Origin: Euglena gracilis
Lineage: Eukaryota; Euglenida; Euglenophyceae; Euglenales
Reading direction: 5' to 3'
Assembly (NCBI GenBank): GCA_039621445.1
Contig: CP154957.1
Location: 5,512,504 to 5,576,503, forward strand
DNA: 64,000 nt
Numbering within the stretch: the stretch's first letter is position 1; each line of letters starts with the position of its first letter. The notes beneath the pieces are model-generated. The model searched no databases. It was given only the letters and a program-made list of their open reading frames with translations, and was not told the DNA's origin. Below are positions 51,201 to 61,935 of the stretch, one piece after another. The position numbers and the translations under genes are program-made.

Positions 51201-54200
51201 CAGGTCCCGACATGTGGGTCTCTGACCGTTTAAAGGGCGTCGTGCGATAACCGAAAGGGGGTCTGTTGTATGATAACAGATAAGGACCAAAAATTCTTGA
51301 ACTAAAAAAATGCCTTAAACAACCAAATTGACAAGGCAATAAGGCAAGGAAAATGCCCTCGCCCCCCCCCCCCATTTGGCTCCAATAAGCCAATTAAAGG
51401 GGGGTGACAATTAGGGGGGGGTCGCTGAGCTCTTATCTCTTTAGAGTAAGAGCGAAGCTTACCACCGGGGCCGGAGGGGGGGTCGGACCCCCCCGCCCCC
51501 CCCCCCCCCCCGCCCCCCCCCCCCGCCCCCCCCCCCGCCCCCCCCCCCGCCCCCCCCCCCGCCCCTGCCTGGGTAGGTAGTGAAACCCCGGGATTATCGA
51601 TGTGACTGGATTTCGTGGCCCCCAAAGTGAATAGCCTATAGGTTAGGAGAGGTTTCCTAGTACCTCCGGAGCCCTTCGGTTACCCGCAACTCTCCGCCAG
51701 TCCGGAGATATGGCCCGAGCAAAAAAGTTGTGTACCGTTTTTTTTTCCGGGGAAATTGCAGGGTCATTTTGGGGTCAAAAAATCGATAATTTCAAAATAT
51801 CTCGAAAACGCCGGGGAGTTGCGAAAAATTAAAGAGGACGTCATTCCACAACTTTGGGACGCCCGATCGATCGGTATGCGCGGTTTGGGCCAACTCCCCG
51901 CCTAGCCCGAGATACGGCCGTTTTGGGGTTTTGGGCCAGTTGGGCCAGTTTTGGCCGTTTCGGGCCCGTTCGGGGCCCGAAACCGTAATTTGCCCGTATC
52001 TCGGGCTAGACGGGGAGTTGGAACCCAAACCAGGGGGTCAAACATTAGGTTTAGGGGGGGGTTTTGACCGTTTTTTGGGGTTCCCGGGGTCTGGTTGCGC
52101 CATTTTGGGCCAGTTTTGGGTATTCGGGGACCCCACCGGGCGCCGTCAGGGCGGCTGGGCGAGGGGGGGTCGGGTGGCAGGTCGGGACCCAAAATTTTGA
52201 AAAAAATTTTTTCGCTCAAAAACACTTTTTTTCACTTCAGAACATCAAAAAAAGTGTTTTTGAGCGAAAAAATTTTTTCCGACCCGGACCCCCCCCCTGG
52301 CTGTGGCCCGCCCTGGCCGGTGGACTTGGCCATTTTTGGGTCAAAAAGTCGAAAAAAATCGAAAATTTTTTTTTTGCTTAAAACCATGATTTTTGACCTC
52401 CCGGAACCGAAAAAGTGTTTTCGAGCCAAAAATGAGCGTTTTTCGACCGCCAGCGCCCCCCAACCCATTGACTTCAGGTCAAACCCGGGTCAAAAAAGTC
52501 GAAAAAATCGAAAAAAATTTTTTTGCCCAAAACAATGCTTTTTGGCCTCCAGGACCCGTAAAACCTGTTTTTGAGCCGAAAATGAGCGTTTTTCGACCCG
52601 CCCGCGCCCCGTTTCGGGCCGCCAACCCATTGACTTTGGCTCAAAACCGGATCAAAAAAGTCGAAAAATTCGAAAAAAAAATTTTGCCCAAAACCATGAT
52701 TTTTGACCTCCCAGACCCGGAAAAAGTGTTTTTGAACCGAAAATGAGTGTTTTACCCGGGCCGGGCCGGAGTGGTCTCCCAAAGAGCTCAGCTCTACGTC
52801 ACACCCTGGTATCTTGGCCAGTAGCCAATCACCATGCCCCCCCCCCCCCCCGAGCTATTCCCGTCCCCGGGAGCCTTCATGGCCCAATGGGAACAGCTCG
52901 GGGGGGGGGGGGTGACCCAGGTCCACCCCGACCTATTCCCATACCCGAACCTCGGGCAACCCAAAAGGGGTCATTTTTGGCAACTTTTTGGATGTTTGCA
53001 AAAAAATGGTCAATTTTAAGCACATTTTCACCACAGCCAAAAAGTGATTTTTAAAAACGTGTTCAGCCCGCCAAATGCCCACCCTGAAATTCGTGGTCAT
53101 GAACACATTTTCCATCGTGGCATCTGTGGCAATGACACATTTTCCATCAGGGCATCTGTGGCAGTCACGTGTAAGATGGAAAAATCGTCCGAAAATGCAT
53201 TCTGCCAAATTTCGACGATCGCGAGCGTATATCTTACTGTGAAAGTTGTTCAGGAACAAACTCACCCCTCGATTGAAAGCTCTTCTCATCAGACGATTTG
53301 TGACGACCACCAAATTCAGCCACGCCGCCTGGTACTGTTGCTTCCTGTCACTGTCACAATCCTAATTTCACAAATCTTGTACCTCCGTGGACCCCAGATG
53401 TCCTCGATTCGAAGAGAAAAAACGTTTCTGTATGGTTTGTTAAGCATTTTAAACCAAGCAGCACCCAAAACCACCACAAATTTCGACTCAGATTCTGGCC
53501 GATCCGACGATCACGAGCGTATCTCGGGCTGCGTGCAACGTTTGGGTACCAAGTTACCCATCGATTGAAAGCTCTTTTCAACAGACGGCCAGCGGTGGTC
53601 GTCAGTTTTTTCCACGCTTCACGGTGCTCACAAAGTTTGCGGTGGGTTTAGTCATGGGGGAGGGGTAACCCCCCCCCCCAATAGAAGCACGGGTGCGCTT
53701 GTAGGGGACCGCCGCCTCCGGTGGCAGGGGTGTGGCAATGACACGTTTTCCATTAGGGCATCTGTGGCAAGGCACGTTTTCCATTAGGGCGCTTTTTTTC
53801 GGTCCGAATTTCACGTTTTCGCGTTTTTCTCCCTTGGCGTGAATCATGACCACAAATTTCAGGGCAGGCATTCGGCGGGCTCTGAACACGTTTTTTGATA
53901 CAAAAACTGTGTCCAGAACGCCGGTTCGGGCGGCAGCCCGAACCGGCGTTCTGGAACACGGCTTCACGCCCGAACCGGCGTTCTGGACACAGTTGTTGAA
54001 ACCGTGGATTAGGGGCTCTGGCTTCACGCCCGAACTGGCGTTCAAGGAATCATGGCCAATTTCGCCCTAAATACCCATTTTTCAAACATTTTGGAGCACT
54101 TTTGGGCTACTTTGGGCGCATGGCCATGTCGATCAGCCGATTGAAGTTTTCACAGGTCTGGTGCCATGTTACCCATCAATCGAAAGCTCTTCTCAAGGGC

Positions 54201-57200
54201 TTTTGAGCCACAGGATTCAGCCAAGATGCACACGCGCTTGTTTTCAGCGATCGTGCATTCAAAATTTTGATATCTTAATTTGAAATCCCACACCTCAGGT
54301 GCCATACAGCATATCAATCGAAAGCTCTCCCCAAGACCTTTCGCTTGGTACCCTCAGAACTCAGCTACACTGCAGAGCACTCTGAAAATCGGCGATCGCA
54401 TTTTCCGACCCTGTTTTCAAAGTCGAAATTCCTATGCTTCACCAGCCATGTTGCCCATCGATCGAAAGCTCTTCTCAGGGGCTTTCAGCAGATGGCCTTA
54501 GATTCCAGCCGTGCTGCATGGTATTCTATTTCAAAAATTCCCCAAATTTGGCCGAATGGAAATTGTTGCACAAAATACCCCAATATCTGGCCAAATACCT
54601 CCCAAAAACTGCCCAGATGTGATTGCCACATGTCTACTAACCATTTTGAACACTTTTTGGCACTTTTTATTTTCGGTCCCCTGGACGCCATCTTCCCGCC
54701 CGAACCGGCGTTCTGGACGCCGGTTCGGCGCAAAAATTTCTGCGCCGAACCGGCGTCCAGAACGCTGGTTCGGGCGTGAAGCCAGAGCCCCAATACACGG
54801 TTTCAAACAAATTGTGGCCACGTTTTTCAACAAATTGTGGCCGACCCAGATTTCAGCCTGAAAACGTGTTTCGGGGGCCCCCCTGCTGAACACGTTTTCA
54901 GGCTGAAATCTGGGCCCAGCCACAATTTGTGTGTAGAAAACGTCCCAAAAATGTCGATTTTTGTGCACTTTTTTGGGAAGTTCTTTAGAAAAAATGCTAT
55001 GACAGTGAGCTATTCCCGTCCCCCCAATGGGAATAGCTCAGGGGGGGGTGGGGGGAACAGCTTGGGGGGGCATGGGAGGCTGACCCCTCCCCCCTAATTG
55101 GCTTTTGGACCGCCCTTCGGGACCACACTATCACTCAGTCACTGCCAACCCCCCCCTCGGGGGTCTTTTCGAAAACCCCTGCCCTCAGGGGGTCTGCAGT
55201 CTTACTGGGAGGTGCTTCAAAAACCAGAAATTTTCTCCATTTTGATGCGAAGAGTTGGGGAAAAAATAAAGCGTGGTTGGAGCTTCATTTTTGGTCTGCG
55301 GAAATTTGTTTTGATTTTGCTTCATGAAAATATTGGTCAAAAATTTTGGTCAAATTTTTGACCCAAAAAAACGGCCCCAAAAAAACCCAAAATGACTCTT
55401 TGGCTTTGGGCCACAAAACTGAGGCGGGATCCGGGCCAGCATATGGGGGGTGATGGAGGGTCTCTTGGAGCACATTTGGTCTGGCAGACAGACTTTTGGA
55501 AATGTGTTCACCCACAGGGACGGGGATCCATAAGGGACGGGGAAAGGTTTTTTATTCCTCAAGGACCGCCCCCCTCCCCCATTTGGGTCAAGGGCCAATG
55601 GCCGGACTGGGGCTTGAACGAAGTCGAAAATCAAAAAGTCGAAAAACACATTTTTTGACGTTTTGAGAGGATGGGCGATGGTCCAAGGATTCCAGGACAT
55701 TTTTTTTTCCCGATGCCGATCTTTTCTTGCAGAAAAAATGCCAAATTTCCTTGCCCATTTTCCTGTGGATTTTTTTCACTGAATGTGCTGGGACAGCGGA
55801 GTTTTTTTTTTCCTTTAAGGACCGCCCTGGTTCACCAAGGAAAAATCTGTGTTCACCTGTGTTCATCAAAAAAATTTTGTGTTCATGTGTGTTCACCAAA
55901 TTTTTTGTGTTCAAAAAAGGTGTTGACACCCACAAAACATTCGCCTATGCGAGTGTTGAGGACATGTCACGGCTTTTTGAAGCCTTTTCGAGTAAGGTGT
56001 TTTTTGGAGGATGCTAAAAAGTCCTCAGCAAACCAGAATTGAGTGTGCTTTTTTGCTATCGACCCCAAACATTTTATTTTAACCCTGAAGAATGGGCCAG
56101 GGCCCATTTTTTTTTCAGCCAGCAGCCATTTTCTTACCTCGGACCCCCCTTCCCTCCATCGACGAGTTTTAAATTATGTTGCAGCCGCCTGAAGGGCGGC
56201 TAGACGGTGACACATTTTTGGCTTTGGGGCTGGGTTGGAAAAGGGCCGAACAGCTCAAATTTAGGGTCAAAAGTTCGATTTTTTTGTGTACTTTTTGTGT
56301 TCGCCAAAAACATATTTGTCCACCTTTGTTCACCAAATTTTTCTTGAACTCACCTGTGTTCACCAGCGTATTTGTAAACACACTGAGTGTCGGCTGAGGG
56401 GGAGAAGGGGTTCTTCCCCCCCCTTTTTCCTGGTGGTAAATTTTGCTCTTACCCATAAAAGGATAAGAGCTCAATGACCCCACTACCACCTCCCCCCCCC
56501 CTAATTGACCCCCCCCTAATTGACCAAACGCCCCGGGGAAAAATTTTTCAACCCCCCCCCCTATTGACTGCCCGGGCGGTCTGAAGCACCCCCTAATTGA
56601 TAGTACCCCCCCCCTAATTGACGCCCCCCCCTAATTGACCAAAAGGGGGGTCGCGTGGAGAGGTCCCACGGTCAATTAGGGGGGGGGGAGGTGGTATCGG
56701 AGTCCCCGTTTGCAACACTGTTTACTGGGGTCCAGGTTTCTTTTTAAGTCAGAAGACCCCGGGAGGGGGTCCACCCAAGAATGCAAAAAAGTCGGTTTTT
56801 TTTACCAGAATTTGTCTTGGCCAACCCAAATTCGGCCCGTTTTGCACATTATTTGACCATTTTTGCACCCCCTGAAAGAAAGAATCCGTTGCTGTCCCGG
56901 TGCCCTTTGGGCTGCTGCAAAACATGAAATACTTGTTGATGGGGGGGGTCGGGGGCTGGAAAAAGGCTGGTTCTTGATGGCTGAGCTGTTTTGTTTTCCA
57001 CCATGCATAATTGCCACACGTTTTTGTCACAGGAACCTATTTACAGCACTGAATACACCACGGAGTACACCACAGAGTATGGGGGTGGATATGGTGGTGG
57101 TGCCGATTATGGTGGTGGTGCCGATTATGGTGGTGGGGCATATGCAGAGTATGGCACCCCTGAAGTGGTTTCTCACACGTACACGACAGAGGTCATCAGC

Positions 57201-57723
57201 ACTGGTGATGCATACGGAGATTATGGCGGTAGCGGTGGTGGTGGTGGCAACTACGGCTACAGTTCATATGAAGTTGGCGGATCAGGAGGTGCAGGAGGTG
57301 TGGTTTATTTTCTGAAGCTGAAGGATTTTTTTCAGCAATGTCTTCATGTGTTTGTATTTTCCCCCCACCCCATCTGTGTCCGGTGAACATATTTGTCTAA
57401 TGAACAATCCCTGTTTGAACCTAAGTGGAATGTGAATGTTTTGATTTTTCCATTTTTTTTGCGTGAAAATGCCCACACATCACACAGATTTTCCTCATCT
57501 GCAACATTTGCTTTTTATTTAATGTTTAATGAAAACCAATACATGGAAATACACACAGAATAAATGTTGGAAGCAGTTTCTGGATTTTTGCACGGGCACA
57601 AAGAAAAATAAGGCAACCGCATGCAGTCAATCAGTGGAACAAGATCCATTTATAATAATATATATAATTTATAATAATTGTATCATCGTTTCCACAGGAT
57701 ATGGAGGATACCCAGAGTATTGA
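48193..57723 (+). CDS. Alveolin / IMC-type cortical protein, 10 exons, about 440 aa
   Basis: Exons: 48193-48346, 48393-48475, 48524-48607, 48649-48759, 48810-48971, 49015-49125, 49177-49410, 49467-49559, 57033-57297, 57698-57723. Every junction is GT-AG and the summed frame is open (1323 nt). ATG 48193 gives MATFEELKARREREKKLFDV. Exons 4-8 encode the Val/Glu/Lys/Ile/Pro-rich repeat domain: KKIVEVPVERIIEKPVEKII, VEKVVEVPVDRIINKIIEK and VEKVIHVPVEKVVEKEV. Exons 9-10 add a Tyr/Gly-rich tail (TEYTTEYGGGYGGG ... GYGGYPEY). Alveolins build the filamentous network under the alveolar sacs of ciliates, dinoflagellates and apicomplexans. The first introns are 41-56 nt, intron 8 is 7473 nt and intron 9 is 400 nt. 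The exon 5 donor (GTCCGC) is weak. An extra exon inside intron 8 cannot be excluded. Confidence 0.9.
50130..50570 (+). repeat. Repeat C, copy in alveolin intron 8
   Basis: GGGGGGGCTGGGC blocks, CAAAAAATTTCGGCGCTTCG with the matching GCGCCGAAAAATTTTGG arm, and poly-C/G palindromes, as at 2240-2720. Confidence 0.7.
50571..51414. repeat. Intron sequence with an inverted TTATCGYACGA pair
   Basis: CTTATCTGTTATCGTACGAT (50870-50889) and, about 360 bp on, CGTGCGATAACCGAAAGGG with ATGATAACAGATAAG (51239-51285) face each other. This suggests a small TIR element of about 420 bp at roughly 50865-51290. Confidence 0.5.
51415..52790 (-). repeat. Compound dispersed repeat D/E, inverted copy
   Basis: It starts with GGTCGCTGAGCTCTTATCTC and the hairpin TTTAGAGTAAGAGC, then AACTCCCCG...CCCGAGATA. 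Three inverted D units (GAGCGTTTTTCGAC, TTTTTTGCCCAAAAC) run from about 52380 to 52760. It also carries an extra inverted TTTTTTCGCTCAAAAACACT / AGTGTTTTTGAGCGAAAAAA hairpin (52208-52272). Confidence 0.75.
51478..51568 (-). repeat. C-tract, potential G-quadruplex/i-motif
   Basis: About 75 cytosines broken only by single G. It sits in intron 8, so the pre-mRNA is C-rich and the template strand G-rich. Confidence 0.75.
52845..55060. repeat. Family J element split by a 1.9-kb insertion
   Basis: The left part (52845-53060) and right part (54935-55060) together match the uninterrupted copy at 19740-20110. The break falls after AAAAAGTGATTTTTAAAAACGT. The insert begins GTTCAGCCCGCC and ends near GGGCCCCCCTGCTGAACACG, so its ends carry GTTCAGC / GCTGAAC. 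Confidence 0.65.
53062..54935. repeat. Inserted composite repeat L/K
   Basis: It carries at least five copies of ATCGAAAGCTCTTCTCA (near 53263, 53560, 54178, 54318 and 54460) and palindromic CGAACCGGCGTTCTGGAC blocks (53918-53990; 54700-54780). An inverted pair of GGGGCTCTGGCTTCACGCCC lies near 54010 and 54775. No gene. Confidence 0.6.
55100..56480. repeat. Family N and mixed intronic repeats
   Basis: AAGGACCGCCC, GGAGGGTCTC and GCACATTTGGTCT (55455-55570) are shared with 61795-61905. GTGTTCACC(A/T) units recur at 55848-55915 and 56290-56375. No coding support. Confidence 0.5.
56485..56700 (-). repeat. TCAATTAGGGGGG motif array, inverted copy
   Basis: Seven CCCCCTAATTGA motifs with the same spacers as 25475-25690 read in reverse (CCCCGGGGAAAAATTTTTC, CTGAAGCACCCCC). 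Confidence 0.8.
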
Positions 57724-57936
57724 CCCATGAGCAAGGTGTGATGCCAGTTGATGAGGAGCACTGGATGTTTGCCTTTCTAAGTCACTGGCCACTCCCCCCC
57801 GGGATGGTTCGGCAAAAACCACTGAAGTCATCTGGCGCCAAAGGCATGCTGCAAAAATTGGATTGCAAACCCCGCCCAAAGAGGGGGGGGGTCAGTCATC
57901 CTTTTCCTCAGGGGCAAGATTTGCTTTTCTCGCGGC

Positions 57937-58334
57937 CAAGGTTGGGTTTTGTTTTGTATTTTGGGGAGGTCCCAAAATCGACCCAAAAATTTTGGGGGGG
58001 TCCCAAAAATCAAAATTTTGGGTCTCCATTGACGAAGAGAGAAAACCACAGGAAACAATGGCCCCTCGACGGACGCGTACACATCTTTGGATTGCAAGTC
58101 ATCAATAACCACTTGTACACTACGTCTCAAGGTTATTCGCGGCCAAGGTTGGGTTTTGTTTTGTATTTTGGGGGGGTCCCAAAATCGACCCAAAAATTTT
58201 GGGGGGGTACCCAAAAATCAAAATTTTGGGTCTCCATTGACGAAGAGAGAAAACCACAGGAAACAATGGCCCCTCGACGGACGCGTACACATCTTTGGAT
58301 TGCAAGTCATCAATAACCATTTGTACACTACGTC
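57937..58334 (+). repeat. Tandem duplication, two units of about 197-201 bp
   Basis: GCGGCCAAGGTTGGGTTTTG through TACACTACGTCTCAAGGTTATTC occurs twice in a row. The unit ends within the Tc1 TIR sequence, so the first unit carries 23 bp of TIR with no element behind it. Confidence 0.9.
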
Positions 58335-59024
58335 TCAAGGTTATTCACGTGGCACCGTTTCGAGGTTTTTCACGTGGGTTAAAAAATGAAAAACCGAGAA
58401 AATTTGTGGCGGTCAATTTCCGTTGGCAGGAAGCTGAACCTGCAGTCCCAAAATACTTATATTTCGTGCCTTGTGATTCCTGTTCCTTCCCCAGTCGCAC
58501 AATAACCAGATCTCACGCTTCCGGTGAGCTCAGGTGGCGTGTCCGGGCAGAGGTGCTGGCGTATGCACTTGTCCCGCAACCGTTTGCCACACCAGCCGTT
58601 CCACCATGAACTTTTTGAGAAGGAACCGTGTAAATTTGCTGACCCCCTGGCCTCCGCAGTCCCCCGATTTAAATCCGGTGGAACACTGCTGGGCTTGGCT
58701 TGCTTCCTGCCTGGGAAGCACTTTTCGTCCTGTGATGAGCTGTGGACAGCTCTCCAACGGGAGTGGTCCCAGGCCCCTCCTACCCTGATCCCAAATTTGC
58801 ATGGCAGCATGGTCCGTCGTTTGACGGCTGTGCAGGTGGCCAGGCCTGCACACCCGCTATTAAACATAAGAGGCACCAGGGGAGTGTGCCAAGCGATATT
58901 TGGCACACCATGTGCTGCTTTGCCTGTCATTTGGACGTCATCTCACAGAAACAGAATTTTTCATTTTTTAACCCACGTGAAAAACCTTGAAACGGTGCCA
59001 CGTGAATAACCTTGAGACCCAGTG
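58326..59024 (+). mobile_element. Deleted Tc1/mariner element, 699 bp
   Basis: TIRs of about 65 bp: CACTACGTCTCAAGGTTATT at the left matches the complement of AATAACCTTGAGACCCAGTG at the right, and both include TTTTTCACGTGGGTTAAAAAA or its complement. TA flanks both ends (58324-58325, 59025-59026), the Tc1/mariner target duplication. Only the end of the transposase remains inside. Confidence 0.85.
58555..58860 (+). pseudogene. Tc1-type transposase C-terminus, frameshifted
   Basis: One frame gives HTSRSTMNFLRRNRVNLL and WPPQSPDLNPVEHCWAWL, the classic Tc1 block around the last catalytic acidic residue. The continuation FSSCDELWTALQREWSQAPP and NLHGSMVRRLTAV is in the next frame, so an indel lies near 58700. 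The DNA-binding N-terminus and first two catalytic residues are deleted. Confidence 0.85.
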
Positions 59025-59179
59025 TAACTGCTTCAGATTTCCACAGAATTCAGTCTACGAACAAGGCTATTTCTCCAAAAATAAGTTTTGCCTTCTGAAC
59101 GAAGGGAAACGTTGAAGAGGCGGCTATGAAGACGTCCTTTCTTTGCAACCTATCGCGAGCAAAATCATAGGAAGCAAAA

Positions 59180-59292
59180 AAAGGACAGAACCGGCGTCCC
59201 CCCCACGGGTTTTCCGGACACCGGTTCTGTCCTAAAACCCGGGGTTAGGGACGCCGGTTCTGTCCAAAAACCGGCGTCTGTTTTGTCGTTCC
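59180..59292. repeat. Family K palindromes
   Basis: GGACAGAACCGGCGTCC and its reverse GGACGCCGGTTCTGTCC-type motif alternate four times. The same motif is at 27150-27250. Confidence 0.6.
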
Positions 59293-59349
59293 TAAAAAAT
59301 GTTATAAAAAGTGCCCCAAAATGGCCATGAGGTCCTTATATGACTGTTT

Positions 59350-59690
59350 TAACCATGTAGCACAATGAAATTTGCCATTTGGGGAGGTGGATATCCAATT
59401 TTGGTGAAAATTAGCCCTGTTTTGGAAATAGAGTACCGTGCAGCGTGGAAAAATCTGATGTCCACCGCTGGCCGTCTGTTGAAAAGAGCTTTCGATCGAG
59501 GGGTAATTTGGTACCCTAACGTTGCATGCAGCCCGAGATACCGTCGGACGACCAGAATCTGAGTCGAAATTTGTGGGTATTTCTGGTGCTGTTTGGTTTA
59601 AGGTGCTTCATGAACAACACAGAAACAATTTTTCTCTTTGAATCGGCGACCTGAGGGGTCCAGGGGTACAAGAATTGTGAAATTAGGACT
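59350..59690 (-). repeat. Repeat L, inverted copy
   Basis: The reverse complement matches about 53355-53600: TCGATTGAAAGCTCTTTTCAA, GGTACCAAGTTACCC, GTATCTCGGGCTGC and CAAATTTCGACTCAGATTCT share order and spacing. Confidence 0.75.
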
Positions 59691-60250
59691 TCCCTGGAAC
59701 AGGAAATAAGGGTACCAGAGCAACAAAACGGATTTGCCCCCCAAAACGGGTGGGCAACACAAGGGATTTTCTTGTTCTTAAGGCCCTCGGACAGTTGAGC
59801 AACAAAAGGGATTTGCTCCCCAAAACGGCTTGGAAACGCAAGGAATTTTGTTATTTTGGGGCCCTCGGACAGTTCAGCAACAAAGGGGATATGCCCCCCA
59901 AAATGGGTGGGCAACATAAGGGATTTTGTTGTTCTTGGGGCCCTCGGACAGTTGAGCAACAAAAGGGATTTGCCCCGCGAAACGACCCGGAAACACAAGG
60001 GATTTTGTTATTTTGGGGCCCCTCGGACAGTTCAGCAGCAAAAGGTATTTGCCCCCCCCCCCAAACCGTGGCAACATAAGGGATTTTGTTATTTTGGGAC
60101 CCTCGGACACTTCAGCAACAAAGGGTATTTGCCCCCCCAAAACGGGTGGGTAACACAACGGATTTTGTTATTTTGGGGCTCGCTAACAGTTCAGCAACAA
60201 AAGGGATTTGTCCCCCAATACGAGCGAAAACATTTTCGTTCTTCTTGGGG
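59690..60250 (-). repeat. Diverged, inverted copy of the 78-bp satellite
   Basis: Seven units of about 75-80 bp with AAGGGATTTTGTTATTTTGG, GGCCCTCGGACAGTT and CAACAAAAGGGATTTGCCCC. The order is the reverse complement of 20740-22350. A GGTCGACC-palindrome edge follows at 60280-60400. Confidence 0.8.
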
Positions 60251-60599
60251 CCCGCGAACATGGGCAGTCACGGGGTGGGGGTCGACCGAGGGCGACCAAC
60301 CTTGCAAAAATGGGGGGGTGCGGTTGTGGGGTGGGGGTCGCCATGGTCGACCCCCCCACGACCGAGGGCGACCGTGGGCCGACCATGGTCGACCCCCACT
60401 CCCCCCCCCCCCCCAGGCCAAAACCAGGAGCCCCCCCCCCCAGGGTCACTGAGCAACGCCATGATAGAGTCCCAGAGTTTTATTTCTTTTGTCCCCACTG
60501 ATTTCCTTTGATCGGAGATATTTTGGAGATATTTTGAAAATTTTGATTTCTTCACCCTGAATTGGGCCAAAAAAAAACTGGACCAAGTCGAAACAGGTC

Positions 60600-61060
60600 A
60601 AAATAAGGGCGGTCTATAAGGGACGGGATTTTTTTTTAGTTAAGGACCGCCCCTTAAGGACCGCCCCCCCCCCCCAATACACAGAAACCCGAAAAATTGA
60701 CCCGAAAAAGTTTTTCGGCGCCGGGTGTTTTTTTTTTTGACCCATTTTGGGACCCATATGGGAGGTCCCCCCAAAACCCCCCTCAAAACCCCATTTTTTC
60801 ACACCTTCCAAAAATTCAACATTTTCTCAAAAATTTAGTTTTGAGAGTTTTTTGAAGCAAAAAAGCCATTGAAAATCCAAAAAATTTCCAAGAGAAAAAA
60901 TGTCAGTAAAATTTCGACTGTGCCAAAATTTGGTCCCCTTTTTTTGACCTTCGTTATTTTCCACCCGCCTCCTAAAAACTACCAAATTTAACCCTGAAAT
61001 CTTTGAGATTTTTTTGTGAAAAAAATGTGGTTTTCCATCAAAAACTCATGACCGGGGGGG
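60600..61060 (+). repeat. Repeat M, copy 2
   Basis: CGGCGCCGGGTG, then CCATTTTGGGACCCATATGG, TTTTTGAAGCAAAAAAGCCA and GCCAAAATTTGGTCCCC. Confidence 0.75.
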
Positions 61061-61299
61061 GGATTGGAGGCCGAAAAAATTGATTGGGAAAAAATTGGCG
61101 TACAGAAATCCTGCCAAATTTTCCGGCCCTATTTTGAAAATCCTGCCAATTTTTTCCCCATTTTCCCCCAATTTTTTTGGTTGCCATGGAAGAAATCTTG
61201 CCATAACTGGACGTTTTCACATAAAAAATCCTGCCAATTTTTCCCGGGCCGTTTTCAGGTTTGGCACCAATTTTTTCGGCTTCCAATTTTTGTTGGTTC

Positions 61300-61935
61300 T
61301 AATTTTATCTAGCCCCAATTCCCCCCCCCCCGGTATTTTGGGTTCATTTTTCAAAAAAATTTCAAAATTTTTCAGCCCAAATCCCCCGTTTTCCCGAAAT
61401 TGGTGAAAATGCTGCCCAAAATGTTGCCTAAACCCCAAACCCCATTTTTTTTTCACACCTTTTAAAATTTCAACATTTCTCAAAATTTTGATTTTGAGAG
61501 ATTTTGGAAGCAAAAAAATGCCACTGAAAATCCAAAAAAATTCCAAGGGAAAAAATGTCAGTAAAATTTGAATGTTCCAAAATTTGGTCCCATTTTTTTG
61601 ACCTGCATTTTTTTGACCCCCCTCCTAAAAACTAACAATTTCAACCCTAAAATTTTGGAGATTTTTTTGGGAAAAAAATGTGATTTTCCATCAAAAAACC
61701 ATGTATTTTGGGTTCAAAATAATTTTCAAAAAATTTTCCCTGGCCAAAATCCCCTTTGCTTTATTTTTTGGTTGAAGTGTATGGGGACAGGGTTTTTTTT
61801 TTGCTCAAGGACCGCCCTGGTCAAAATGTTCAGTACCGATTTGGGGGCAGGGGTGTCGACGAAAACAGCGAATGGGGAGCGATAGAGGGTCTCCAGGGGC
61901 ACATTTGGTCTTGCAGACACTTTCAGAAATATAAT
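61300..61935 (+). repeat. Repeat M copy 3 joined to family N
   Basis: TTTTGGAAGCAAAAAAATGC and CAAAATTTGGTCCCATTTTT repeat copy 2 about 650 bp on. AAGGACCGCCCTGGTC and GCACATTTGGTCTTGCAGAC then match 55450-55815. Confidence 0.7.

Larger units (their letters stand above)
49560..57032 (+). other. Giant repeat-filled intron 8 of the alveolin gene
   Basis: It starts at GTATGC after ETIT and ends TTTTTGTCACAG before EPIYSTEYTT, both in phase 0. It contains repeat C (50130-50570), an inverted D/E copy (51415-52790), a split family J element with a 1.9-kb insert, family N and a TCAATTAGGGGG array. I found no other gene. Confidence 0.8.

Noticed and set aside
57937-58334. CRISPR-like direct repeats
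   Set aside because: Only two long units, a plain tandem duplication in a eukaryotic genome.
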